From NCBI GenBank assembly GCA_020848965.1, contig JADLHE010000537.1, positions 1-33,985 of the forward strand: a stretch of DNA of 33,985 nucleotides, given 5' to 3'. Numbering within the stretch: position 1 is the first letter of the stretch; each line of letters opens with the position of its first letter. Positions 17,029-24,673 of this stretch are shown here, one piece after another. The translations under genes were made by a program, and so were the position numbers. This DNA comes from Saprospiraceae bacterium (GTDB lineage: Bacteria > Bacteroidota > Bacteroidia > Chitinophagales > Saprospiraceae). A model generated the notes under the pieces. That model saw only the letters and a list, made by a program, of their open reading frames with translations. It was not told the DNA's origin and searched no databases.

Positions 17029-17376
17029 TTGATAAAAAAATACTTAGCAATTTGCACCTTAGCGGCTGCGGTTTTTGGTTCGTGCTACTACGATGTGGAG
17101 AAGGAACTTTACCCTACGTTGGATTGCAGCACGGCTGGCGCAACCCATTCGGCGGTGATTGAACAAATCATCCGGTCGAACCGCTATACTGGTAGCCACA
17201 ATGCTGCGACGAATATTGCCAATATCACCTTGGAAGGCTATATTGACAACGGGAAATTGCTGGGGGTAGTGGAGCATAGTACAGGCTTTTCGCCCATGCC
17301 CAAAAACGCCGCCAAGATGGTGGACTGCAATATTGCGAAGCTGGAAGCCTGAACAAACGCAGGCGCAGCTTTTTGA
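17023..17376 (+). pseudogene. Decayed c-type cytochrome lipoprotein
   Basis: The frame from 17023 encodes a lipoprotein-like signal (MNLIKKYLAICTLAAAVFGSC) and a cytochrome c domain like its neighbour's. The haem site reads NRYTGSH where the family has NCYTCHS-like sequence, so both haem cysteines are gone. About six residues seem deleted between LEGY and IDNGKLLG relative to the sibling gene. TGA at 17350-17352 replaces the Trp codon expected in KLEAW; translation past it continues as TNAGAAF, close to the usual C-terminal [IV]NAGA, to a second TGA at 17374-17376. Three independent lesions argue for a pseudogene rather than a 109-aa functional protein. Confidence 0.75.
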
Positions 17377-17408
17377 CAATTCAACCAATTGAAAATCAAC
17401 TTCTTACA

Positions 17409-17816
17409 ATGAAAAAATTAATCATCATCACGGGCGTGCTCATCCTTGGAGCAGCCATTTACGGTTACTACGAATTCAATCGGGGCGCAGTTAGCAACGC
17501 CGATGCAAAATCGGATGTGACCATCTCCGCCAACGAACTACTGACGGCGTTCCAAACGGACGAAAACGCCGCCAACACCAAGTACAACGACAAAGTGGTG
17601 GAGGTGTCAGGCGAAGTAGGCAGTACTAAACAGGAGGAGGGCAAGACCATCGTCAGCTTGAATGCGGGCGATTCGATGGCGGGCGTTACCTGCGAACTGG
17701 ACCCTACCGTCCAGCACAAGCGCACCAATTTCAACACGGGCGACCAAGTGACTTTCAAGTGTACCTGCACGGGCATCTTGATGGACGTGGTGCTGGTGCG
17801 CTGCGTGGAAAAGTAA
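17409..17816 (+). CDS. OB-fold tRNA_anti-like membrane-anchored protein
   Basis: A 135-aa protein with an N-terminal membrane anchor or uncleaved signal (KLIIITGVLILGAAIYGYY), which sets the ATG at 17409. The rest matches the pattern of the tRNA_anti-like (PF12869-type) OB-fold family: SANELLTAFQTDENAANTKY, then DKVVEVSGEV and a Cys pair KCTCTG. Such proteins are common near cytochrome-like genes in Bacteroidota. No biochemical role is established. It begins 32 nt after the end of the pseudogene, so it could share its transcript. Confidence 0.8.
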   Translation: MKKLIIITGVLILGAAIYGYYEFNRGAVSNADAKSDVTISANELLTAFQTDENAANTKYNDKVVEVSGEVGSTKQEEGKTIVSLNAGDSMAGVTCELDPTVQHKRTNFNTGDQVTFKCTCTGILMDVVLVRCVEK

Positions 17817-17850
17817 ACCCTTAGATTTTTTTTGCGCACAAACGACTATT

Positions 17851-17886
17851 AGGCTCCCGGTCAAGCACCGGGCTTGGGCGTTTTTT
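17851..17886 (+). terminator. Possible terminator after the OB-fold gene
   Basis: A 6-bp stem CCCGGT (17856-17861) / ACCGGG (17867-17872) lies 35 nt after the stop and is followed by CTTGGGCG and six Ts (17881-17886). The gap between stem and T tract makes it imperfect. An alternative stem CAAGC/GCTTG overlaps it. Confidence 0.45.
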
Positions 17887-17963
17887 GCCTTTCAGATACT
17901 GTTTTATGAAAAAATTGCTGCGAGGTTCCGCTTTTATGCTCGCCAATTTCGTGGTTGCCCGCA

Positions 17964-18029
17964 CTGGATATTGGATACTTGATGCTGGATACTAGATGGG
18001 CCTGCAAGCATCCAGTATCCAGCATCTTT
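17964..18029. repeat. Heptad repeats (CTGGATA) forming an 18-bp inverted repeat
   Basis: Five heptads related to CTGGATA (17964-17998) are followed by a 10-bp spacer and by heptads of the opposite orientation (CATCCAG, TATCCAG). Positions 17981-17998 and 18009-18026 pair with one mismatch. The structure lies between two convergent genes and ends 5 bp before the stop of the minus-strand isomerase gene, so it may act as a bidirectional transcript end. A direct relative of the unit occurs at 29799-29836. Confidence 0.8.
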
Positions 18030-18031
18030 CA

Positions 18032-18964
18032 TCAGGCAAACACCAGTTTGCTCATGTAAGCAGCATCCACTTCAGCGCTCTTGATGGGCGTGGAATTGTC
18101 CCAGCGCTCCTGCTCCACGATAAAGTATTGCATGCCGCTGTCCTTCGCCACTTTCAAGATTTTGGCGAAATCAATGCTGCCAGTACCGAGGTCAACCGAG
18201 GCGTTTTCCTCCTTGGCAGGCAGGGTTTTGCTGCGGTCTTTCACGTGGCAGAGGCGGAAGCGGTTCGGATACTTGGTCAAGTATTCGGCGGGGTCTTTTC
18301 CAGCCGTCACCACCCAGTAGATGTCCATTTCGAAATCAACCAATCCTGCGTCGGTATTGGCGAGTACATAGTCATGCGGCACCTGGCCTTCCAGCGTTTC
18401 GAATGAATAGGCGTGGTTGTGGTAGGCGTAACGAATGCCAGCCTTCTTCGCTATTTCGCCATTTTTGTTGAAATCTTGGGCAATCTTTTTCCAATCGTCC
18501 ATTTTCTTCTGAGGGCCGAGCCAAGGGGTTATGAGATAGCTCACGCCAATGGCAGCAGCTTCGGCGGCTTTTTTCTCGAAGTCCTTTTTGGTGTCGCAAT
18601 GGGCAGAGATGAGCGTCATGCCCAGTTCGTCCATGTATGCCTTGAACTCGGTGTTTTTCATGCCCCAATAAATGCCCTTGTCGCCTTCGAAGCTCTCGAT
18701 TTGCTTGTAGCCAGCAGTGGCGAGCGCCTTGAGGGTGCCTTTGGCGTCTTTGGCCATGTCGTCACGCACGCTCCAAAGTTGGATGCCGTATTGTGGGATG
18801 CTGCCAGCGACCGGCGTTGGGGCCGCTGCGGCGGTAGAATCGGCGGCAACCTCAGCACCAGCAGTGCCAGCACCGTCCGATTTGCAGGCCCAGTTGGGCA
18901 GGATGAGCGCCCCGGCAGCAGCTGCCCCGGCGTATTGGAAGAATTTTCTACGGGAGTGGTTCAT
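18032..18964 (-). CDS. Tat-exported sugar phosphate isomerase/epimerase-like protein
   Basis: A 310-aa TIM-barrel protein of the xylose isomerase-like / AP endonuclease 2 family. The N-terminus MNHSRRKFFQYAGAAAAGAL carries a twin-arginine signal followed by WAC, a likely lipobox, so it is probably a Tat-exported lipoprotein. The barrel begins at YGIQLWSVRDD and contains the conserved SAHCD, YHNHAYSFE, FEMDIYWV, LCHVKD and FIVEQERWD segments that line the metal-binding site in this family. The ATG at 18964 is chosen because the RR motif follows immediately. Proteins of this kind are usually annotated as sugar phosphate isomerase/epimerase; the substrate is unknown. It is expressed alone, with a strong terminator of the preceding cluster just upstream. 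Confidence 0.88.
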   Translation of the reverse strand: MNHSRRKFFQYAGAAAAGALILPNWACKSDGAGTAGAEVAADSTAAAAPTPVAGSIPQYGIQLWSVRDDMAKDAKGTLKALATAGYKQIESFEGDKGIYWGMKNTEFKAYMDELGMTLISAHCDTKKDFEKKAAEAAAIGVSYLITPWLGPQKKMDDWKKIAQDFNKNGEIAKKAGIRYAYHNHAYSFETLEGQVPHDYVLANTDAGLVDFEMDIYWVVTAGKDPAEYLTKYPNRFRLCHVKDRSKTLPAKEENASVDLGTGSIDFAKILKVAKDSGMQYFIVEQERWDNSTPIKSAEVDAAYMSKLVFA

Positions 18965-19036
18965 TTTCTCTGAATTTTTAGATGGATGAATTAAAATTGA
19001 AGCCACGAATTACCCGAATTATTTTCAAAAGCGGAC

Positions 19037-19077
19037 AAAAAAAAAGCCCCAGCCTTGAAATTCGAGGCTGGGGCTTT
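19037..19077 (-). terminator. Strong intrinsic terminator of the dockerin-like cluster
   Basis: On the minus strand a perfect 13-bp stem (arms 19065-19077 and 19043-19055, 9-nt loop) is followed by an uninterrupted run of nine Ts. It lies 20 bp after the stop of the last of four tandem paralogues and isolates them from the isomerase gene. Confidence 0.92.
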
Positions 19078-19097
19078 CCGAATCGGTCAAAACGCAA

Positions 19098-19952
19098 TCA
19101 TTCCGGAATCTGCTCCGAAAGTATATAATTCAATACCCCTGCGTAAATCGCAACCTGCGTGAAGGCAACGGAGCGGTCGTTATTGGGGCCATAAAAAGTA
19201 GCATAACCATCCATGTTCAGGTCAGCCAAAGCATAGGCTTTTGCGGCATAGTTGCCATAACTTTGACTGTTGCCGGAGGCACTGTAAACATAGGTAAACA
19301 AATAGAAAATATCGTTGTTTGGCCCTTGATAAATGCATCGTTTGTCGCGGTTGGTGTCGCCCAGCCAAAGCATGCGTTTATTGCCCACTTCCTTGGTAGC
19401 GTGCGTGCCGTACAGTGGTAGGTCAAGGCTGGTGAAATCCACGGTAGTTGCATTGCTGGACAGCGAAATCGGTTTGGCGGTCATGGTGCCAAGATGGTTG
19501 CGGTGCCTGACGGAGACGTGATATTCGCCCGGCGCAACGCTCAAAAAACGAACGGGAGAAACGCCGTCAGTGGAAACCACATCGCCATCCCGCTGCAACA
19601 GGGCTGCGTGGGTGCTGACGGGCTTGGCCATATTGCCGGGGCTGCGCAATTCAACCACGACCCAATCCACAATGGCATCGTTGCCAGTGACCTGAAAAAC
19701 GGCAGGGTTTGTCACCGATTCGCCGCCGCCATCGCCGTAGTGCTTAAAATGGACGAGGCCAGTGTAAGGCTCGGAATTGGGCAACAGGCCATTGGCCCGG
19801 ATGCCGTCCCGCATCAGGCCATTGGATTCAAGGGCGCCAGAAAGCAAAAGTTTTGGGCTGACGGCCACGCCATTATGCGCATTTGCTTGCAATGAAAATG
19901 CTGCAAACACGGCCAGCAGCATGGATTTTTGCTTTGAAGGAAAGAATTTCAT
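19098..19952 (-). CDS. Secreted dockerin-like paralogue 4
   Basis: A 284-aa secreted protein, last of four tandem paralogues. It has a signal peptide (residues 1-25, ending QANA). The conserved core is NDAIVDWVVVELRS (91-104), HAALLQRDGDVVSTDG (115-130) and VRHRNHLGTMT (148-158). The C-terminus holds two EF-hand-like, dockerin-type loops: GDTNRDKRCIYQGPNND (198-214) and ADLNMDGYATFYGPNND (243-259). Type I dockerins bind calcium through similar loops. In Saprospiraceae the same module is often the tail of long surface proteins; here it stands alone. No T9SS sorting domain is seen. Function is unknown, with calcium-dependent adhesion or assembly as a guess. Confidence 0.85.
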   Translation of the reverse strand: MKFFPSKQKSMLLAVFAAFSLQANAHNGVAVSPKLLLSGALESNGLMRDGIRANGLLPNSEPYTGLVHFKHYGDGGGESVTNPAVFQVTGNDAIVDWVVVELRSPGNMAKPVSTHAALLQRDGDVVSTDGVSPVRFLSVAPGEYHVSVRHRNHLGTMTAKPISLSSNATTVDFTSLDLPLYGTHATKEVGNKRMLWLGDTNRDKRCIYQGPNNDIFYLFTYVYSASGNSQSYGNYAAKAYALADLNMDGYATFYGPNNDRSVAFTQVAIYAGVLNYILSEQIPE

Positions 19953-20006
19953 GATGTTGACGAAAAGGGGAGTGGGTTAGTTGAATGATTTTCGGTTTAG
20001 CTCGCC

Positions 20007-20885
20007 TTATTCTGGCAGGCAATCGGGTAAGATATAGTTTGAAACGACGGTCGTATTGGGGGGATAGGTAACGATGTTGTGGAATACCAATTCCACATCA
20101 TTGCCCGCACCTTGATAAATTACTTTACCATCCATGTTCAGGTCGTAAATCGAGTATCTTTTGTTGATATAATTGCTCTCCAAATTGGTGTTCCCAGTTG
20201 CTTCTGGCCCTATAATGCCCCGCAATAAAAGTATCGACCTGTCATTGCTTGGGCCTGTGACTATCACCCTTCCATCCCTGCTGCAATCCCCGGCCCACAT
20301 GGCCGCTTTCCCGCCAATGATTTTTTGCCCGTATTGGCAAACTGCCGTGTTGGGGTCGGTAAAATTGACGGTCACGGGCATTTGCGATAGCGAGACTTTA
20401 GCGTTCGTCATTATGCTCAGGTGGTTTCGGTGCCTGATAACGACATGGTACTGTCCGGCATCCACATTGGAGAAAATGACGGGCGATTGGCCATCAGCGG
20501 CCACCACATCACCATCACGCTGCACTAGTGCCGAACTGGTGGCCAAAACGGCATTTGTTGCACTCGACGAAGTGCGCAACTCGACCACCACCCAATCCAC
20601 GATGGCGTCGGGGCCAGTGGCTTGCAAAAGGGCTGCATTGGCAATGGTTTCGCCGCCACCGCCGCCCTTGTGCTGGAAATTGGCAAGGCCCGTATAGGGT
20701 TCGGTCATGGGCAAAAGCCCTTCTGCCCGCAGGTCGTCCCGCATCAGCGTTGCCGCAGGCGAAAGACCGTGCAGCGCCGCTTGTAGATAGACCTTTGGGC
20801 GCAACGAAACGCCGTTTTGGGCATGGAGGCCCAGACAAAACGCTATTCCGGCAGCAGAAAAAATGATTCGTTTGAAAGATTGCAT
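20007..20885 (-). CDS. Secreted dockerin-like paralogue 3
   Basis: A 292-aa paralogue. The signal peptide ends at GLHAQ, followed by NGVSLRPKVYLQAALHG and LMRDDLRAEGLLPMTEPYTG. The core is DAIVDWVVVELRTSSSATNA, SALVQRDGDVVAADGQSP and VVIRHRNHLSIMT. Calcium-type loops are AGDCSRDGRVIVTGPSND and YDLNMDGKVIYQGAGND. It is closest to the 20931-21803 copy: a 35-bp block near 20720-20760 is identical to one near 21645-21685. The gap to the next gene is 54 bp without a promoter-like element. Confidence 0.85.
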   Translation of the reverse strand: MQSFKRIIFSAAGIAFCLGLHAQNGVSLRPKVYLQAALHGLSPAATLMRDDLRAEGLLPMTEPYTGLANFQHKGGGGGETIANAALLQATGPDAIVDWVVVELRTSSSATNAVLATSSALVQRDGDVVAADGQSPVIFSNVDAGQYHVVIRHRNHLSIMTNAKVSLSQMPVTVNFTDPNTAVCQYGQKIIGGKAAMWAGDCSRDGRVIVTGPSNDRSILLLRGIIGPEATGNTNLESNYINKRYSIYDLNMDGKVIYQGAGNDVELVFHNIVTYPPNTTVVSNYILPDCLPE

Positions 20886-20930
20886 GTTGATGTGTTTTTA
20901 GTTTGTAAATAGTGATGAAAAGGGGATGTA

Positions 20931-21803
20931 TTAAGGTATGCATTCCAACAGCACCCAATCACCACCGCTTTGCCAACCTGGGTGTGAGGTAAAAAACTGC
21001 ATCAGCACCGCTCTATCATTGTTTTGGCCACTGTAAATTGCTTTGCCATCCATATTGGCATCCGCCATCAAATAGCCTTTGCTGATATAATTTGCCGAGA
21101 GTTGGGTATTGGCCTGGTCATACAGCACGGTGGTGAACAGTTTCAAAACCTCATTGCCTGGGCCTTGGAAAATGAATCGGCCATCGTTGTTGAGGTCGCC
21201 GCCCCAAAGTGCACGCTTGGCTCCCAAATTGGCCATTGCGTATGCTCCGCACTGCAAAGCGAGGTTAGGGTCGGTAAAATCAAGACTTTTGGGCGTACTG
21301 GAAAGCTGCACGGGCAATTCCGTCATTACGCCAAGGTGTATGCGGTGGTCAATTACCACGAAATACTCCCCGGCTGGCGTTTGAGGGAAATTGACGGCAG
21401 AGGCGCCATCCACATCCACCACATCGCCATCCCTTTGCAGCAGGGCAGCCCTAGTCGCCAAAACCTGGCTTAGGTCCAAAGTTGACCTAAGTTCCACCAC
21501 GACCCAATCCACAATGGCATTGGAGCCAGCCACTTGCAATATGGCAGGATCGCTGATAGTTTCGCCGCCACCACTGCCGGAAGGCTGGGAGTTGGCAAGG
21601 CTTGAATAAGGTTCGGTCATGGGCACCAAGCCTTGTTTCCGAAGGTCGTCCCGCATCAGCGTTGCCGCAGGCGAAAGGCCATGTAGGGCAGCTTGGAGAT
21701 AGACCCTCGGCTTGATGCTTACGCCCGTTTGCGCATTGGCCTGCGCCCCCAATAAAGGCAGCAAGAAAAGAAGGGCAATAGGGCGAATGTGTTTGTGTTT
21801 CAT
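20931..21803 (-). CDS. Secreted dockerin-like paralogue 2
   Basis: A 290-aa paralogue. The signal peptide ends at GAQANAQ, followed by TGVSIKPRVYLQAALHG. The core is NAIVDWVVVELRSTLDLSQ, RAALLQRDGDVVDVDGAS and VVIDHRIHLGVMT (the usual VRHRNH is altered to IDHRIH). The calcium-type loops are GGDLNNDGRFIFQGPGNE and ADANMDGKAIYSGQNND. The gap to the next copy is 45 bp. Function is unknown. Confidence 0.85.
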   Translation of the reverse strand: MKHKHIRPIALLFLLPLLGAQANAQTGVSIKPRVYLQAALHGLSPAATLMRDDLRKQGLVPMTEPYSSLANSQPSGSGGGETISDPAILQVAGSNAIVDWVVVELRSTLDLSQVLATRAALLQRDGDVVDVDGASAVNFPQTPAGEYFVVIDHRIHLGVMTELPVQLSSTPKSLDFTDPNLALQCGAYAMANLGAKRALWGGDLNNDGRFIFQGPGNEVLKLFTTVLYDQANTQLSANYISKGYLMADANMDGKAIYSGQNNDRAVLMQFFTSHPGWQSGGDWVLLECIP

Positions 21804-21882
21804 GTTGAGTTATTTAAAATGTTAGAAAAAGCAACTAATGGATGGTTCTGAAGGCATAAACAGCCTGGTCAACGCTTAACTA

Positions 21883-22779
21883 TCAGGGCAGTTCCTCCAC
21901 CAATCGGCAATCGCCGCCCACTTCTGGGCAGTTGTGTTGCCAAAGGAAAACGATGTCGAAAGTGAGCTGTGCACCATCCGAACTTGGCCCTTGGTATTTC
22001 ACGAGGCCATCCATATTGATGTCGCTGTCATCATACCCTTTTAGCACAAAGTTCTGGTTGGCATCCACGTTGTCGGGCGACAGCAATACATGGAAGAAAA
22101 TATGCTCCTTGTCGCTTTCGGCACCTTCGGCTTCCACCCGTCCGTTGTGATTGGCATCCCCGGCAAACAATGCCATTATATTCTCACGCAACTGAATCAT
22201 GGGCTTGTTCCCATAGCACTTCAGTTTGGGGTTGGTGAAATCAACGATTTGAGGGGTTTCCGTGAGGTTGAAGGCCAAAGTGGCCATTACCCCAAGGTGG
22301 TTGCGGTGGCGAACGGCCACCATATAAGTGCCTGGCTCTACGTCGGGGAATTGCAGCGGCGAAACGCCGTCCACATCCACCACGTCGCCGTCCCGCTGGA
22401 GCAATGCCGAGCGGGTGGCCAAAACGACTTTTTGAAGCTCTGGGTGCCTCAGTTCAACGAAGACCCAATCCACGATGGCATTGGAGCCTTCCACATTCAG
22501 AACTGCTTGGTTTTCAATGACCTCGGTGCCACCCAAAACGCCGTAGTGGCTATAATTTTCCCTTGCGGAATAAGGCTCTTGGAGGGGAATCTGCCCGGTC
22601 GTTCGAAGGTCGTCCCGCATGAGCATACTTGGCTGTTTTACGCCGAGCATGGCACCTTGCAGGTACATCCTGATACTCAATTGCACACCTTTGTTGGGAG
22701 GGAGATTACCGGCATTGCTGGCTGGCACCAAAAAAAACGAGGCAAATAGCAATGCAGGAATTAGGGTTCCGATTCTCAT
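21883..22779 (-). CDS. Secreted dockerin-like paralogue 1 (first of the cluster)
   Basis: The most divergent of the four copies (298 aa) and the first to be transcribed. The signal peptide ends near PASNAG. The core is NAIVDWVFVELRHPELQK, RSALLQRDGDVVDVDGVS and VAVRHRNHLGVMA. The first loop (AGDANHNGRVEAEGAESD) lacks the YQGPGND consensus, while the second (SDINMDGLVKYQGPSSD) keeps it. The 79-bp gap to the next copy and the absence of terminators between the copies suggest one transcript that ends at the hairpin at 19037-19077. Confidence 0.85.
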   Translation of the reverse strand: MRIGTLIPALLFASFFLVPASNAGNLPPNKGVQLSIRMYLQGAMLGVKQPSMLMRDDLRTTGQIPLQEPYSARENYSHYGVLGGTEVIENQAVLNVEGSNAIVDWVFVELRHPELQKVVLATRSALLQRDGDVVDVDGVSPLQFPDVEPGTYMVAVRHRNHLGVMATLAFNLTETPQIVDFTNPKLKCYGNKPMIQLRENIMALFAGDANHNGRVEAEGAESDKEHIFFHVLLSPDNVDANQNFVLKGYDDSDINMDGLVKYQGPSSDGAQLTFDIVFLWQHNCPEVGGDCRLVEELP

Positions 22780-23064
22780 GGAATTAGTTTTTACAAATAC
22801 AACCAGTTAAAAAAATTACACTGATTTTGCGGACGCAGCAGCTTTAATTGAATGCCACTGTTCGGCCTAGCAATGGGGGGAAATGCAGTGTAGGGAGGAA
22901 GGAGAATTTCAGCGTATTTGCTCTGTGGTTGTTTTTTGTAAAAACGATAGCGAATCTAAAGAAATTAGGTAAAAGGCGTCTTTGCAAAGACCGTACCTAT
23001 CTAACAAGGCAATAGTGAAAAGCTGAAAAATGCGCTTGCCCGGAGGCGAGAAGCCCACCGCACT
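22780..23064. other. Non-coding spacer with a 14-bp perfect palindrome
   Basis: No gene is visible. A perfect palindrome GTCTTTGCAAAGAC lies at 22978-22991 and could be an operator. On the minus strand just after the helical-repeat gene, a weak stem (GCTT...AAGC) followed by ATTTTT near 23029-23055 could be its terminator. The promoter of the dockerin-like cluster should lie here, but I find no exact TAnnTTTG on the minus strand; TGTATTTG close to the start is the nearest. Confidence 0.4.
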
Positions 23065-24456
23065 TCAAGCAAATTGTCCCAACAACCATTCCTTTTCGGT
23101 AAGCACCTCTTCCCCTGCAATGGCCTCGTACAGCGCCGACCGCTGTGCCTCATCGTAGGGGTTCAGGTCGAGCAGTTTTTGGGTATAATGCACGATGTTC
23201 GACCAGTTCAGGTGGTGGTAGCCCATGCGCTTGTTCCGGCGGATGAACATGCGGAGGGTGCGCAAATGGGCGTCCAGCAGCTCCAGTTCCTGCTTCTCGA
23301 AATAGATTTTCATTTGGAGAATCCGGGCGGCCATTCCGTTGATAAAATCCTTGTAATCAGCACGTTGCAGCAAAAAAAGCGCATCGTCGTAGCGGTGCTT
23401 TGCAAAAGCCAGACGGGCGGCGTTGAGGCTGAAGGCCGCTTCTTGCGCAGCAGGTTCCAGGTAGCTTCGGTACTCCTCCACGAAGCGCTCGGCCCAGGCC
23501 CACTCGTCGGGCAGGCGCAGGGCAATGCCCACGATATTGTTGTAGGTAAAATGGTTGATTTGGCCGCCTTCGAATAGTAGGCCCGTTTTCAACCCCTGCT
23601 TGTAAAGGTCGAGTGCCTCCTTGCGGTAAGCATGTTGGTTGGCGTTGATTTTTTTGATGCAGAAATTGATGGCCATCAAATACAAGGAAGCAATCTCGTC
23701 CGTCGGGAAGCAATTGCCGAAGTCGAACAGCGCCTGCTTCATTTCCCCAAAATGCCGCTCGCCCCCCTCGCCGAACAGCGCCAAATAACACAGCCGATAG
23801 ACCCGAACCGCAGGGGCATCCCGATAGCTAGGCTCATCGGCCAAGGCCAGTATAACTTCCAGTAAATCAATGCGGTAGCTGGTTTTAAAAACCGTTTGGT
23901 GCGAGCGCAAAAGGCAGGCTTGGCGCAGCTTCATAGCCAGCATGGCCGTGGTCAGTTGGTCTTCCACCAATTGCAGGTTCAGTGCCTTGGTGCGCCCCGA
24001 TTCGAGTAGGTGCAGGTAGTGCTGGTGTTCCATTAGGTAGCTTTCTAGGTAAAAAGCAGGCTGCCGCAGCGGTTGGTTTTCAGCTTGCTTCGCAATGGCT
24101 TTCTGCGCCTTTTCGAAGTGCCGGGGCAGTTTTCGGCGGTGGTAGGCAGCCAATAAGCGGTGGCCATCGTCGAGCGGCTCCCGCTGCCGCTCCTTCTGCA
24201 CGAGGTATTGTTCCATTAATTTCATCAGGTAACTCAGCAGCAACCGGAACTGCTGCTCGTTGAAAGGCTGGCCGGGCTGGGCGGCCTCCCAAGCAGCCTC
24301 TCGGTTGGGTTCTGACTGGTTTTTTGCCAAAAAATCAAAGAGCAGCCGCACGTCTTGCCGCTGATTGAAGAAGGGCGAGGCGAGGAAATTGCGCAGCTCC
24401 CGTTGCTCCGGCTTTGAAAATTGGGCGATTATTTCAAAAACAAGGGTATTTTGCAT
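23065..24456 (-). CDS. Helical repeat protein of unknown function
   Basis: A 463-aa cytosolic-looking protein, with no signal peptide or membrane segment. It is alpha-helical throughout, with Leu/Ala/Tyr spacing typical of TPR-like solenoids: for example AAFSLNAARLAFAKHRYDDA followed by LLQRADYKDFINGMAARILQ and KIYFEKQELELLDAHLRTLR. The N-terminus (FSKPEQRELRNFLASPFFNQ) is a pattern I associate with uncharacterised Bacteroidota proteins of about this length. It is monocistronic, with a -7 element 26 bp upstream. Function is unknown; a scaffold or regulatory role is a guess. Confidence 0.85.
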   Translation of the reverse strand: MQNTLVFEIIAQFSKPEQRELRNFLASPFFNQRQDVRLLFDFLAKNQSEPNREAAWEAAQPGQPFNEQQFRLLLSYLMKLMEQYLVQKERQREPLDDGHRLLAAYHRRKLPRHFEKAQKAIAKQAENQPLRQPAFYLESYLMEHQHYLHLLESGRTKALNLQLVEDQLTTAMLAMKLRQACLLRSHQTVFKTSYRIDLLEVILALADEPSYRDAPAVRVYRLCYLALFGEGGERHFGEMKQALFDFGNCFPTDEIASLYLMAINFCIKKINANQHAYRKEALDLYKQGLKTGLLFEGGQINHFTYNNIVGIALRLPDEWAWAERFVEEYRSYLEPAAQEAAFSLNAARLAFAKHRYDDALFLLQRADYKDFINGMAARILQMKIYFEKQELELLDAHLRTLRMFIRRNKRMGYHHLNWSNIVHYTQKLLDLNPYDEAQRSALYEAIAGEEVLTEKEWLLGQFA

Positions 24457-24481
24457 GTGGGCAAGATAAAGTTTATTTCTA

Positions 24482-24489
24482 CAAATTTA
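24482..24489 (-). promoter_or_regulatory. TAnnTTTG-type -7 element for the helical repeat gene
   Basis: TAAATTTG on the minus strand matches the consensus exactly and ends about 25 bp before the ATG at 24456. No -33 TTG is found at the usual spacing. Confidence 0.45.
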
Positions 24490-24520
24490 ATTGCTTGATT
24501 GTTGAATTATTTGATTGCTA
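24489..24520. repeat. Short degenerate heptad repeat (unit near TGATTGT)
   Basis: About four 7-bp units related to TGATTGT/TGAATTA sit between the divergent genes at 24456 and 24674. This is the most degenerate of the heptad arrays. The same spacer carries TTTCTACAAA twice (near 24476 and 24542). Confidence 0.5.
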
Positions 24521-24673
24521 GTAGAATTTTTGTAAAAATCATTTTCTACAAAACGCAAAAAATGTAGTTGCTGGTGCAATGCTTTGCTCGGATGTTTGTA
24601 GCATGAAAATTTGTCAAGGGCAATGCGCCGCACCGGTCGGCAATTTGCCCCCGAACCTTTTAAATGTTCACCT

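Noticed and set aside
17350-17352. TGA as a selenocysteine codon in the cytochrome-like gene
   Set aside because: The family has Trp (TGG) at this position, no selenocysteine insertion structure is evident, and the gene has other lesions.
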